A stretch of 55,395 bases of DNA from Rubrivivax sp. (GCA_016789955.1 JAEUPB010000069.1:1-55395), one strand, 5' to 3'; shown: positions 23,624 through 32,212, numbered from the stretch's first letter. The notes: generated by a model from the letters alone, not told the origin. Numbers and translations: made by a program.

Positions 23624-25081
23624 ATGTCTGCCGTCCTCGCCCCTGTCGACCACGCCGCCCCGCCCGCGGTCGAGCATCCCGCCGCCGCGGCCTTGCGCGC
23701 GGCGCTGCAGCGCCAGCGCACCGCCTACCTCGCCGACCCCGTGCCCACGCTGGCCCAGCGCCGCGCCGACCTGCGCACGCTCGAACGCTATGTGCACGAG
23801 CAGCAGGAGGCGCTCATCGAGGCCGTGCGCGTCGACTACGGCCATCGCTCGCGCCACGAGACGCTGATGACCGAGATCGGCCCGCTGCTGGCATCGATCC
23901 GCCATGCGCGCCGCCACCTGCGCGGCTGGATGAAGCCGCAGCGGCGCCACGTCGACCGGCTCACCTACGGCCTGGGCCGCAACACCGTGATCCCGCAGCC
24001 GCTGGGCGTGGTGGGCGTCATCGTGCCGTGGAACTTCCCGATCAACCTGAGCCTGATCCCGCTGGTCTACATCTACGCCGCCGGCAACCGCGCGATGGTG
24101 AAGATGAGCGAGAACTCGCGCCACTTGGCGCGGCTGCTGATCGACACGCTGCCGGCCTACTTCCCGCCCGAGAAGCTGCAGGTCTTCGACGAGACCGGCG
24201 GCGTGGGCATCGAGTTCTCGAAGCTGCCGTTCGACCACCTCTTGTTCACCGGCTCGGGCACCACCGGGCGCGCCGTGATGGCCGCCGCGGCGCAGAACCT
24301 GTGCCCGGTGACGCTGGAACTCGGAGGCAAGGCGCCCGCGATCGTGTGCGACGACGTCGACATCGCGCTGGCCGCGGAGCGCATCTCGTTCATCAAGTGC
24401 CTGAACGCCGGGCAGATCTGCACGACGGTGGACCACGCCTACGTGCCCGAGGCGAAGGTGGAGGCCTTCGTCGAGGCCGCGAAGCGCGCCGTGCCGCAGC
24501 GCTACGCCGACCTCGACAGCAGCGACTACACGAGCATCATCGACCGACGCGCCTACGAGCGGCTGCTGCGCGCGCTCGACGAGGCGCAGTCGCGCGGTGC
24601 CACGCTGATCCCGCTGCTGCCGGGCCGCACGCGCGACGACGAGCGCCGCCGCCTCGTGCCGCACCTCGTGCTCGGCGCGCCGGCCGACTGCGCGCTGATG
24701 CAGCGCGAGATCTTCGGACCCGTCCTGCCGATCGTGCCGTACCGCGATCTCGATGACGTGATCGCGCGCGTCAACGCCGGCCCGCGGCCGCTGGCCATCT
24801 ATCCGTTCAGCGACCGGCGCGACCGCATCGATCGGCTGATCGAACGCGTGATGTCCGGCGGCGTGACGGTGAACGACGCGCTGCTGCACGTGGGCCAGGA
24901 CGACCTGCCGTTCGGCGGCGTCGGCGAATCGGGCATGGGCCACTACCACGGCCGCGAAGGCTTCCTCACGTTCTCGAAGCTGCGCCCGGTGTTCCGCCAG
25001 GCGCGCTGGTCGAGCCTGAAGCTGCTCGAGCCGCCCTATGGCAGGTTCGCCGACGCGGTGCTGAAATTCCTCACGCGGTGA
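23624..25081 (+). CDS. calB: Aldehyde dehydrogenase, coniferyl aldehyde dehydrogenase type
   Basis: 485 residues, matching CalB-type enzymes (about 480). It would oxidise coniferyl or related aldehydes to the acid with NAD. Seen are VVGVIVPWNFPIN (cofactor site), FTGSGTTGRAVM, the general base in LELGGKAPAIV, the nucleophile Cys in NAGQICTTVDH, and EIFGPVLPIVPY with SGGVTVNDALLHV. ATG 23624 has TGGAG upstream. It is divergent from the receptor. The product (ferulate-like acid) would feed the hydroxycinnamate operon at 37-50 kb. The symbol is by family resemblance. Confidence 0.8.
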   Translation: MSAVLAPVDHAAPPAVEHPAAAALRAALQRQRTAYLADPVPTLAQRRADLRTLERYVHEQQEALIEAVRVDYGHRSRHETLMTEIGPLLASIRHARRHLRGWMKPQRRHVDRLTYGLGRNTVIPQPLGVVGVIVPWNFPINLSLIPLVYIYAAGNRAMVKMSENSRHLARLLIDTLPAYFPPEKLQVFDETGGVGIEFSKLPFDHLLFTGSGTTGRAVMAAAAQNLCPVTLELGGKAPAIVCDDVDIALAAERISFIKCLNAGQICTTVDHAYVPEAKVEAFVEAAKRAVPQRYADLDSSDYTSIIDRRAYERLLRALDEAQSRGATLIPLLPGRTRDDERRRLVPHLVLGAPADCALMQREIFGPVLPIVPYRDLDDVIARVNAGPRPLAIYPFSDRRDRIDRLIERVMSGGVTVNDALLHVGQDDLPFGGVGESGMGHYHGREGFLTFSKLRPVFRQARWSSLKLLEPPYGRFADAVLKFLTR

Positions 25082-25168
25082 CCGCAACCAACGAAACACC
25101 GCCGACGTCAGGCTGCAACCGCAGCCGTCGACACTGCCGGCATCGCCTGGATGCGGGAGTGCTGTGAC

Positions 25169-25495
25169 ATGGTTGCCTTGTTGGCCCGGTGGGCCGCCCT
25201 CGTGTCGGTGCTCTCACGCGCAGCGCGGATCGAGGTATCGCAGGACGGCTGCAGCGGCCACGTGACCTACGTCGAAGGGGCGTTGCGGGCCAGCTTCCAC
25301 TTCGAGTTCGGCGGCGGCGACTGCATCGCCTGGCTCTCGGTGCCGACCGTGAACGACTGGACCCGCGAGACCGGCCTGCCGGCCGACCGTCGCGACGAGG
25401 TGCTGCGCTTCGTCGCCGAGCGCGTGCACCGCGACCACGCCGGCAGCGCGCGCTACACGATCGACGCCGACAGCATCTCGTTCTGGTCGCGGTGA
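25169..25495 (+). CDS. Small unknown protein
   Basis: 108 residues from ATG 25169, which has GGGAG at 25154-25158; ATG 25151 would add six residues. A short hydrophobic start (MVALLARWAALVSVLSR) is followed by a compact alpha/beta sequence (RASFHFEFGGGDCIAWL, then RRDEVLRFVAERVHRDH) ending at ISFWSR. Many Burkholderiales carry small proteins of this style. No family or function recognised; convergent with the DUF1579-like gene. Confidence 0.55.
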   Translation: MVALLARWAALVSVLSRAARIEVSQDGCSGHVTYVEGALRASFHFEFGGGDCIAWLSVPTVNDWTRETGLPADRRDEVLRFVAERVHRDHAGSARYTIDADSISFWSR

Positions 25496-25511
25496 TGCGC
25501 GGGGCGGCGGC

Positions 25512-26114
25512 TCAGGCCACCCGCGTCCAATCCATCGACCACGTCACGTCCCAGCTCTTCCCGCCGTCGCGCGAGACGCCCTGCTGCCAGCGGCACGAGC
25601 GCGGCGTGATCAGGTCCCACACGCCGCGCACCTTGATCGGCCGGCCGTCGTCCTCGTCGTCGGATTCGAACAGGCCGGCGCCGTCTTCGAACGAGCCGTT
25701 CATGCCCGGCGGCACCAGCACGCCCGAGGCGGCGTTGACCCAGTGGTCGCTCCACAGCCGCTGCTTCACGTCGAGCAGCCGCAGGCCCATGCCGCTGAAG
25801 TTGCGTGCCGGGATGCGCAGCTCTTCCACGTGGCACACGCCGCCGAGGATGCTGAAGCAGGTGGCTTCGCCCTCGAATCGGTCCCAGTCGCCGGGCTTGC
25901 GCTGCCGCTGGTGGCGGATGGTCCAGCGGCCGGTCAGGAAGTCGAAGTCGCCGGGCTTGCCGGGCGTGCGGGCGGCGGGGGAGGGGGCGAGCATCGCGCG
26001 GCCGGGCTGCGGGGTGTCGTCGGCCGCCGGTGCATCGACGGCGGTGCCAGCGACGGCCAGCGTGGCAAGCGCCTGCAGCGCCTGGCGGCGGTCGGCGGGG
26101 AGCGGATCGGTCAT
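25512..26114 (-). CDS. DUF1579-like secreted protein, divergent from a WYL regulator
   Basis: 200 residues from ATG 26114. The start is followed by DRRQALQALATLAVAGTAVDA, a twin-arginine-like or general export signal. The body has the DUF1579/lipocalin-like pattern: FDFLTGRWTIRHQ, FEGEATCFSILGGVCHVEEL, then FSGMGLRLLD and WDLITPRSCRWQQGVSRDGGK spread over several strands. Such proteins often bind small hydrophobic ligands; catalysis is not established. It is divergent from the WYL regulator with a dyad between, so it is a likely regulated target. Confidence 0.65.
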   Translation of the reverse strand: MTDPLPADRRQALQALATLAVAGTAVDAPAADDTPQPGRAMLAPSPAARTPGKPGDFDFLTGRWTIRHQRQRKPGDWDRFEGEATCFSILGGVCHVEELRIPARNFSGMGLRLLDVKQRLWSDHWVNAASGVLVPPGMNGSFEDGAGLFESDDEDDGRPIKVRGVWDLITPRSCRWQQGVSRDGGKSWDVTWSMDWTRVA

Positions 26115-26174
26115 GGTGTGGGGCAGGATGGACGCGCCACGTCGGCGCATGCCGGCATCCTCGCGCGGGCCACG

Positions 26175-26189
26175 TGACAACCGATGTCA
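26175..26189. promoter_or_regulatory. TGACA-N5-TGTCA dyad, candidate WYL-regulator operator
   Basis: Perfect 5-bp arms at 26175-26179 and 26185-26189 lie in the 102-bp gap between the divergent starts (26114 and 26217). Inverted TGACA/TGTCA pairs near divergent YafY-type regulator genes fit autoregulation plus control of the neighbour; assignment to this regulator is inference. Confidence 0.5.
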
Positions 26190-26216
26190 TGATTCGGGCG
26201 ACATCCTCGATCGACC

Positions 26217-27188
26217 ATGCGTGCCAGCCGCCTGCTCTCCGTGCTGATCCTGCTGCAGCTGCGCGGCCGCGTGACGGCCACCGCGCTGGCCGAGGAGTTC
26301 GAGGTGTCGGTGCGCACCATCCACCGCGACATCGACGAGCTCTCGGCCGCCGGCGTGCCGGTGATCGGTGATCGCGGCCCCGGTGGCGGGTTCCGGCTGC
26401 GCGAGGGTTTCCGCACGCAGCTCACCGGGCTGCTCACCGACGAAGCGCAGGCGCTGCCGCTGCTGGGGCTGCCGGGTGCCGCGCACCAGCTCGGCTGGGG
26501 CGACGCGCCGCGGCGGCTGCGCGGCAAGCTGCTGGCCTCGCTGCCCGGCGAGGCCGCGGCTTTGGCCGGGCGGCTGCAGGCCTGCCTGCACATCGACCCG
26601 CTCGGTTGGTACCACGACAGCCTGCCCGCGCCGCACCTGCCCGACTTGGCGCGCGCCACGCTCGACGGCCGCCGCGTGGCGCTGGACTACGAAAGCTGGA
26701 ACGGCCTGCGGCACTGGCGCGTCGATCCGCTGGGGCTGGTGCTGAAGGCCGGGGCCTGGTACGCCGTGGTGCGCAGCGGCTCGCGCACGATGACGCTGAA
26801 GGTCGGCGCCGTGCGCGCGCTGCAGGTGCTGGAGGAACCCTTCGAGCGGCCCGCGGGCTTCGAGCTGCCGGCGTGGTGGCAGGCGTCGCTGCAGCGCTTC
26901 GAGCGCGAGCTGCGGCCCGCGCGCGCGGTGCTGCGCGCATCGGCCTGGGCCTGCCGCAAGCTGGCCGAGCAGGGCAGCTATGCGGCGAACGCGGTGGCCG
27001 CCGCCACGCCCGAGGCCGACGGGCACGCCCGCGTGGAGCTGCCGATCGAGGACGACGAGCAGGCCGCGCGGCTCGTGCTGTCGCTGGCGCCCGAGGCGGA
27101 GGTGCTGGAGCCGCCCGCGTTGCGGCAGCTCGTCGCGACCTGGGCGGCGCGGGTGGCGGGGCAGCACCGGCGCCGGCGCGGCGCTTGA
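26217..27188 (+). CDS. YafY-type transcription regulator (HTH_11 plus WYL domain)
   Basis: 323 residues. Residues about 1-60 are a winged helix: LLSVLILLQLRGRVTATALA, EEFEVSVRTIHRDIDEL and GVPVIGDRGPGGGFRL, typical of DeoR/YafY HTH_11 proteins. From about 135 on, the WYL-type sensor follows (RRVALDYESWNGLRHWRVDPL, then GLVLKAGAWYAVVRSGS with the conserved W-Y-x-V pattern) and a C-terminal WCX-like extension (EDDEQAARLVLSLAPEAEVL). WYL domains sense small ligands or nucleic acid. It is divergent from the DUF1579-like gene. Confidence 0.88.
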   Translation: MRASRLLSVLILLQLRGRVTATALAEEFEVSVRTIHRDIDELSAAGVPVIGDRGPGGGFRLREGFRTQLTGLLTDEAQALPLLGLPGAAHQLGWGDAPRRLRGKLLASLPGEAAALAGRLQACLHIDPLGWYHDSLPAPHLPDLARATLDGRRVALDYESWNGLRHWRVDPLGLVLKAGAWYAVVRSGSRTMTLKVGAVRALQVLEEPFERPAGFELPAWWQASLQRFERELRPARAVLRASAWACRKLAEQGSYAANAVAAATPEADGHARVELPIEDDEQAARLVLSLAPEAEVLEPPALRQLVATWAARVAGQHRRRRGA

Positions 27189-27247
27189 CTTCAGGTGCGC
27201 TTGAACTTCTACCGTCGCGCCCGTCGACCACTGCCCCGCCACACTCG

Positions 27248-28651
27248 ATGGACACCGCGATCCCGATGAACGCCCCGCCGACCGGCACCTTGTGGACCCA
27301 CGGGCGCGCCGCGGCCTCGACCGGCGCCGTCGCGCTGGTGTCGCTGCTGGCCTTCGAGGCGATGGCGGTGGCTGCCGCGATGCCGGCGATCGCCACCGCG
27401 CTCGACGGGCTGGCGCTGTACGCGCTGGCCTTCGGCGGCGCGTTGGCGGCCACCGTGGTGGGCCTGGTGGCCGCCGGCGGGTGGATCGACCGCCGCGGGC
27501 CGCTGCCGGCCACCGTCACGGGCCTGGCCTTGTTCACCGCCGGCTTGCTGGTGGCCGGCTGCGCACCCGACATGCGCGTGCTGGTCGGCGGGCGCGTGCT
27601 GCAGGGCCTGGGCTCGGGGCTGCTGGGCGTGGCGCTGTACGCCGGCATGGGCCGCGTCGTGCCCCGTGAACTGCACCCGCGGCTCTTCGCGCTGCTGGCC
27701 GCGGCCTGGGTGGTGCCGGCGCTGGTGGGGCCGGCACTGGCCGCGGCGCTGGTCGACTGGCTGGGCTGGCGCGCCGTGTTCCTCGTGGCAGCCGGCGCCG
27801 CGCCGCTCACGGCCTTGCTGCTGCTGCCGGCCTATGGCCGCCTGGGGCCGGCCGACGCGGGAGCGGTGCCGGCCGGGCCGGCGCTGCCTACGTCGGCGCG
27901 GGTCGGATGGGCCGCGCTGGCCGCGGCCGGTGCGCTGCTGCTGCACGTGGGCAGCGCGGCGGCGCGGCCGGCCTGGGGATGGGGGCTGGTGGCGATCGGT
28001 CTCGCCGCTGCGGTGATCGCCGCGGCGCGGCTGCTGCCGCGGGGCAGCCTGGTGGCGGCGCCGGGGTTGCCGGCGGTGATCGCGCTGCGCGGGCTGCTGG
28101 CGTCGGCGTTCGCGAGTGCCGAGGTGTTCGTGCCGCTGGCGCTCACGCGCGAGGCCGGCTGGTCGATCGCGCAGGCCGGCCTGGTGCTCAGCGGCGGCGC
28201 CGTGATGTGGACCGTGGGCAGCCAGGTGCAGGCACGGCTCCAGGGCGCGGCGCATCGGCGCACCGGGCTCAACGCGGGTTTCGGGATCGTGACGGGCGGC
28301 ATCGCGGCCATCGCGGCGGTCTTCGCCGTCGGCGCGCCGGTGGGGTGGGTGGCTGCCGCCTGGGTCGTCACGGGCCTGGGCATCGGCCTGTCGTTCCCGA
28401 TGCTGTCGGTGCTCACGCTGGCACTGTCGGCCGCCGATGCGCAGGGCCGCAACGCGTCGGCGCTGCAGCTCAGCGACGCGCTGGCCAGCAGCGCAGTGCT
28501 GGCCGTGTCGGGCGTGCTCTACGCCGGCGCGAGCGGCGCGGGGCTGCCCGGCCCGGCCGCCGTGTTCGCGCTGGCCGCCGGCGTCGGGCTCGTCGGGCTG
28601 CTGGTGGCCGGCCGCGCGTTCGCGGCGGCCGCCGAGCCTCGCGCCGGCTGA
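27248..28651 (+). CDS. MFS transporter, drug/multidrug type
   Basis: 467 residues from ATG 27248, 59 bp after the WYL gene. About 14 hydrophobic helices are visible, fitting the DHA2-type 14-TM class or a close relative. GWIDRRGPLPATVTG lies after TM2 in the position of the MFS A motif (G-x-x-x-D-R-x-G-R), and VLVGGRVLQGLGSGLLGVAL matches the R-x-x-Q-G-x-G-x-x motif of TM4. The substrate is unknown. It could be co-transcribed with the regulator upstream. Confidence 0.82.
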   Translation: MDTAIPMNAPPTGTLWTHGRAAASTGAVALVSLLAFEAMAVAAAMPAIATALDGLALYALAFGGALAATVVGLVAAGGWIDRRGPLPATVTGLALFTAGLLVAGCAPDMRVLVGGRVLQGLGSGLLGVALYAGMGRVVPRELHPRLFALLAAAWVVPALVGPALAAALVDWLGWRAVFLVAAGAAPLTALLLLPAYGRLGPADAGAVPAGPALPTSARVGWAALAAAGALLLHVGSAAARPAWGWGLVAIGLAAAVIAAARLLPRGSLVAAPGLPAVIALRGLLASAFASAEVFVPLALTREAGWSIAQAGLVLSGGAVMWTVGSQVQARLQGAAHRRTGLNAGFGIVTGGIAAIAAVFAVGAPVGWVAAAWVVTGLGIGLSFPMLSVLTLALSAADAQGRNASALQLSDALASSAVLAVSGVLYAGASGAGLPGPAAVFALAAGVGLVGLLVAGRAFAAAAEPRAG

Positions 28652-28664
28652 GGTCGCGGCCGGG

Positions 28665-29870
28665 TCAGGCCGGGCCCGCGGTGAGCGGCCCGCGCAGCGC
28701 GTCGTAGGGGTAGAGCCACTCGTTGCGCGAGCGGGCGATGTTGCGTTCGTCGAAGGCGCGCTGCATGGCCTGCGCATCGCCGATGTGATAGAGCTCGCCC
28801 ATCTCGGTGGACTCGCGCACCACGCGGGCGGTGCGCGGCGCGCGGTGGTCCTGGTAGGTGCGCAGCCGTTCGGGCAGCGGCTGCGGCAGCGCGAGGCAGC
28901 GCGCGAGCACTGCGGCGTCCTCGATGGCCATCGCCGCGCCCTGCGCGAGATAGGGCAGCGTGGCGTGCACGGCGTCGCCGAGCAGCGTGACGCGCTCGGT
29001 GCCCCACACGGGGCTGGGCACGCGGTTGTTCAGCGCCCAGCGGAAGCAGGCGCCGCGGTCGACGCGCTCGACGACGGCGCGCACCATCGGGTGCCAGCCG
29101 CGGTAGTCGGCGTCGAGTTCCTCCCACGGCGCCACCGCGGTCCACGACTCCTCTTCCCACGGCCGCTCGACGCAGCCGACGAAGTTCAGCAGCTCGCCGC
29201 CGCGCAGGTAGTAGGTGACGGCGTGGTTCTGCGGGCCGCACCAGATGGTGGAGACCACGTCGGTGCGCAGCTCGGGCGGGATGGCCGCGGTGGGCACCGT
29301 GCAGCGCCACGCCACCTGCCCGGTGAACACCGGCCGGTCGTCGCCGAGCACGTGGCGGCGCACCACCGACTTGATGCCGTCGGCACCGACCACCAGTTCC
29401 GCATCCAGCGCGCTGCCGTCGTCCAGCCGCAGCGCCGCGGCATCAGAGCGTTCTTCGACGCCCTGCACGCGCCGGCCGAGGTGCAGCGCATCCGGCGCCA
29501 GCGCCTGCACGGCGGCCAGCAGCGCACCGTGCAGGTCGGCGCGGTGCAGCTGGAAGTAGGGCGCGCCGTGCCGCTGCTCGTGGGCTGCGCCCAGCGGCAG
29601 CCGGTGCAGCATCGCGCCGCTGTCCCAGCGCCGGAACTCGAAGGCCAGCGGCCGCACGGCGTGCGGCTCCAGCGCGCCGCGCAGGCCCAGGTGCTCGAGC
29701 ACCTTCATCGCGTTTGCGCTCATCTGCACGCCGGCGCCCAGTTCGCCGGGCCGCGCCGACTGCTCGACCACGCGCACGCGGTGGCCGTCGCGCAGCAGGC
29801 AGGCTGCGGCGCAGAGGCCGCCGATGCCGGCGCCGACGACGACGATGTCCATGCCGGCGCCCGTCGTCAT
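28665..29870 (-). CDS. FAD-dependent aromatic monooxygenase (salicylate / 6-hydroxynicotinate type)
   Basis: 401 residues from ATG 29870, whose ATGA overlaps the stop of the TctC gene; an internal ATG at 29852 (MDIVVVGAG) is an alternative. The Rossmann motif GAGIGGL, the mid-chain VVGADGIKSVVRRHV (D-G segment) and the second FAD motif GDAVHATLPYLAQGAAMAIEDA are complete, as in class A flavoprotein hydroxylases. The C-terminal SRNEWLYPYDAL is seen in salicylate and 6-hydroxynicotinate 3-monooxygenases. Likely ring hydroxylation, or decarboxylative hydroxylation, of an aromatic acid taken up with help of the preceding binding protein. Confidence 0.78.
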   Translation of the reverse strand: MTTGAGMDIVVVGAGIGGLCAAACLLRDGHRVRVVEQSARPGELGAGVQMSANAMKVLEHLGLRGALEPHAVRPLAFEFRRWDSGAMLHRLPLGAAHEQRHGAPYFQLHRADLHGALLAAVQALAPDALHLGRRVQGVEERSDAAALRLDDGSALDAELVVGADGIKSVVRRHVLGDDRPVFTGQVAWRCTVPTAAIPPELRTDVVSTIWCGPQNHAVTYYLRGGELLNFVGCVERPWEEESWTAVAPWEELDADYRGWHPMVRAVVERVDRGACFRWALNNRVPSPVWGTERVTLLGDAVHATLPYLAQGAAMAIEDAAVLARCLALPQPLPERLRTYQDHRAPRTARVVRESTEMGELYHIGDAQAMQRAFDERNIARSRNEWLYPYDALRGPLTAGPA

Positions 29871-30832
29871 TCGGCCTGGATGCCCTGCGCCTTGATGAGC
29901 TGCGCCCAGCGCTCGGCGTCGCGCTGCACCAGCGCGCCGAAGGCCTCGGGCGTGCTGTGCGCGGGCACCATGCCCTGCGTCTCGAACGCGGCGCGGACCT
30001 CCGGCCGCTCGAGGATGCCCTTCAGTTCGGCGTTGAGCCGCTGCACCAGCGGCCGCGGCGTGCCCTTGGGCGCCATCACGCCGAACCACATCTCGACGTC
30101 GAGGTCACCCAGCCCCAACTGACGCAGCGGCGGCACGTCGGGCTGCAGCGGGTGCGGCTTGTCGGCGCTGATGGCGAGTGCTCTCAGCGACCCGGCGCGC
30201 ACGTGCTGCAGCGCCACGTGGATGGGCAGGAACATCACGTCCACCGTGCCGGCGAGCAGGTCGGTGACGGCCGGCGCCGTGCCGCGGTAAGGCACGTGGG
30301 TGATGAACACGCGGGCCTGGCTCTTCACCAGTTCCATCGCCAGGTGGTGCGGCGTGCCGGCGCCGGGCGACGCGTAGTTCAGCCGGCCCGGCTGCGCCTT
30401 GGCGCGCGCGATCAGCTCGGCGGCGGTCTGCAGGCCGCTGGCCTTGCCGGCCACCAGCAGCAACTGGCCCCAGCTCGTCAGCGACACCGGTTCCAGGTCG
30501 GTGAGCGGGTCGAAACCGGCCTTGGGGTACAGCGCGCGGTTCATCACCAGCGTGTTGACCGTGACGAGCAGCGTGCTGCCGTCGGGTGCGGAGCGCACCA
30601 CGTCCTGCGTGCCGATGTTGCCCGACGCGCCGGCCTTGTTCTCCACCACCACCGGGCGGCCGAGCTTCTCGGCCAGCGGCGGGCCGATCTGGCGGGCGAT
30701 CAGGTCGATGCCGGTGCCGGGCGTGAACGGCACGACGAGGCGGATGGGTGCAGGCGCCTGGGCTCGCGCGGTACCGAGACCGGCGGCCAGCGCAGCGGCG
30801 AGCGCCGTGCGGCGCGTGAGGGCATGGGTCAT
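29867..30832 (-). CDS. Bug/TctC-family solute-binding protein
   Basis: 321 residues from ATG 30832, overlapping the stop of the receiver-Hpt gene (ATGA). The N-terminus THALTRRTALAAALAAGLGT with cleavage after ARAQA is a Tat-like export signal. PIRLVVPFTPGTGIDLIARQ, VENKAGASGNIGT and NYASPGAGTPHHLAMEL are the standard Bug-fold signatures. It would bind a carboxylate in the periplasm. No TctA/TctB membrane partners are adjacent, so it may work with distant ones or act as an extracytoplasmic sensor input, as BctC does for BctDE. Confidence 0.88.
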   Translation of the reverse strand: MTHALTRRTALAAALAAGLGTARAQAPAPIRLVVPFTPGTGIDLIARQIGPPLAEKLGRPVVVENKAGASGNIGTQDVVRSAPDGSTLLVTVNTLVMNRALYPKAGFDPLTDLEPVSLTSWGQLLLVAGKASGLQTAAELIARAKAQPGRLNYASPGAGTPHHLAMELVKSQARVFITHVPYRGTAPAVTDLLAGTVDVMFLPIHVALQHVRAGSLRALAISADKPHPLQPDVPPLRQLGLGDLDVEMWFGVMAPKGTPRPLVQRLNAELKGILERPEVRAAFETQGMVPAHSTPEAFGALVQRDAERWAQLIKAQGIQAE

Positions 30833-31563
30833 GGGGCGCGATGATGCCCGGGCGCACCGCCCCCGGGCTGCAGGTGGGGTCGCAGCGCCTGCCACGCGGC
30901 CGTGGCGGCAGCGGCCTCATCCTTCGCCGAGAGGTCTTCCAACTCGCGCGCACGCTCGCTGCCGCGCGCATCGCCCAGCATCCGCAGCACGCTCTTCAGG
31001 CTGTGCGCAAGGCGCCGCAGCTCGGCCCAGCGGCCGGCCGCGGCACTGGCGTCGCCGCTGGCCAGGTCGGCCGCGAACTGCGCGTGGCACTGTTCGCGAT
31101 AGGCGGCGTGGAGCGTGTGGTCGCCACCGAAGTAGGCCTGCACGGGGTCGGCGGCGGGCGTGGGGGTTGCGGGTGCGGGCGGCGCAGAGCCGGGCGCGGG
31201 TGGCTGCAGCAGGGCGCGCCGCAGGTCGTCCATCGCCACCGGCTTCGAGAGCACCTCGTCCACGCCCAGCCGCGCCAGCTCGGCGCGCTGCGGGCCGTGC
31301 AGCGAGGCGCTGAAGGCCACGCGGCGCAGGCCGGCCTGCGTGCCCAGCTCGCGCAGCAGGTCCAGGCCGCTGCCGTCGGTGAGCATCAGGTCGCACAGCA
31401 GCACGTCGTAGCGGTGGCGCTGCAGCAGCGCGCGCGCCGCGCGCAGGGTCGGTGCGGTGGTGAGGCGCACCGGGTCCTCCTCCAGCGCCATGGCCACGAA
31501 GCGCGTGATGGAGGCGTCGTCCTCCACCAGCAGCACGCTGCGCAGCGGCTCAGCCATGCGCAT
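30829..31563 (-). CDS. Response regulator with receiver and Hpt domains
   Basis: 244 residues from ATG 31563 (ATG 31557 also possible), overlapping the end of the upstream HTH-receiver gene. The receiver (residues about 5-120) has VLLVEDDAS, phospho-Asp in LLCDLMLTDG, Ser in AFSASL and Lys in LSKPV. A Pro/Ala linker (PPAPGSAPPAPATPTPA) leads to a histidine phosphotransfer domain with the expected AHSLKSVLRMLG motif. There is no output domain, so it should pass phosphate between a kinase/receiver and another receiver. Translationally coupled to the TctC gene. Confidence 0.85.
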   Translation of the reverse strand: MRMAEPLRSVLLVEDDASITRFVAMALEEDPVRLTTAPTLRAARALLQRHRYDVLLCDLMLTDGSGLDLLRELGTQAGLRRVAFSASLHGPQRAELARLGVDEVLSKPVAMDDLRRALLQPPAPGSAPPAPATPTPAADPVQAYFGGDHTLHAAYREQCHAQFAADLASGDASAAAGRWAELRRLAHSLKSVLRMLGDARGSERARELEDLSAKDEAAAATAAWQALRPHLQPGGGAPGHHRAP

Positions 31564-32212
31564 GCCGTGCCGGCAGCGCCCGCCGCAGCAGCGCCGGCAG
31601 CTGCGCCACCACGTCGGGCTTGTGCACCACCGGCACGTCGCGCAGCGCGTAGGCGTAGGCCTCGCGTTGGTCGGCATCCAGCGAGGTCACCACCACCAGC
31701 CGCATGCCCTGGAACTGCGGGTGCTGGCTGAGGCTGCCGATCAGCGTGGCGCCGTCGATGCCCGGCAGCAGCAGGTCCACCAGCAGCACGTCCGGGCGCA
31801 GGCGCCCGGCCATCGCGAGACCCGCGAAGCCGTCGTCGGCCAGGTGCAGCTCGGCGTCGGGGAAGTGCTGCCGCACCAGCAGGCTGATGAGGTTCTGGAA
31901 GTGGCGCGAGTCCTCGATCAGCAGGATGCGCGGCGGTTCCGCACTGCCGGAGGCGATCCGCGCGGTTCCACCCGACCTGGCCGGCCGGCCGCGCCCCGTG
32001 GATGCGCCCGCCGGGGCCGGGTCGGCCAGCGGCTGCGGTTCGGTCAGCCCGCGCTGGGCCAGCCACTGGTCGACCGACTCGCGCAGGATGCGGCGGTGGC
32101 CGCCCGGGGTCTTCCACGCGGTGAGCTCGCCGCGGTCGACCATCAGCTGCACCGAGCGCACCGACAGGTCGAGCATGCGGGCGACCTCGATCGTCGAATG
32201 GGAGTCGGGCAT
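31550..32212 (-). CDS. Excisionase-type HTH fused to a receiver domain
   Basis: 220 residues from ATG 32212. Residues about 3-50 are a MerR/excisionase-type DNA-binding domain (IEVARMLDLSVRSVQLMVDR, then LTAWKTPGGHRRI), followed by an Arg/Gly/Pro linker and a C-terminal receiver with ILLIEDSRH, phospho-Asp in LLVDLLLPG, Thr in VVVTSLD and Lys in VVHKP. The DNA-binding domain is N-terminal, the reverse of the usual response regulator order. It is the first gene of a - strand overlapping set and divergent from HD-GYP; the dyad at 32289-32316 is its likely site. Confidence 0.82.
   Translation of the reverse strand: MPDSHSTIEVARMLDLSVRSVQLMVDRGELTAWKTPGGHRRILRESVDQWLAQRGLTEPQPLADPAPAGASTGRGRPARSGGTARIASGSAEPPRILLIEDSRHFQNLISLLVRQHFPDAELHLADDGFAGLAMAGRLRPDVLLVDLLLPGIDGATLIGSLSQHPQFQGMRLVVVTSLDADQREAYAYALRDVPVVHKPDVVAQLPALLRRALPARHAHG

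Noticed and set aside
20864-25099. 1411-codon - strand open frame across the phosphatase, receptor and aldehyde dehydrogenase genes
   Set aside because: It spans several real genes in other frames, with Arg/Ala/Gly-rich translation; a stop-poor high-GC artefact.
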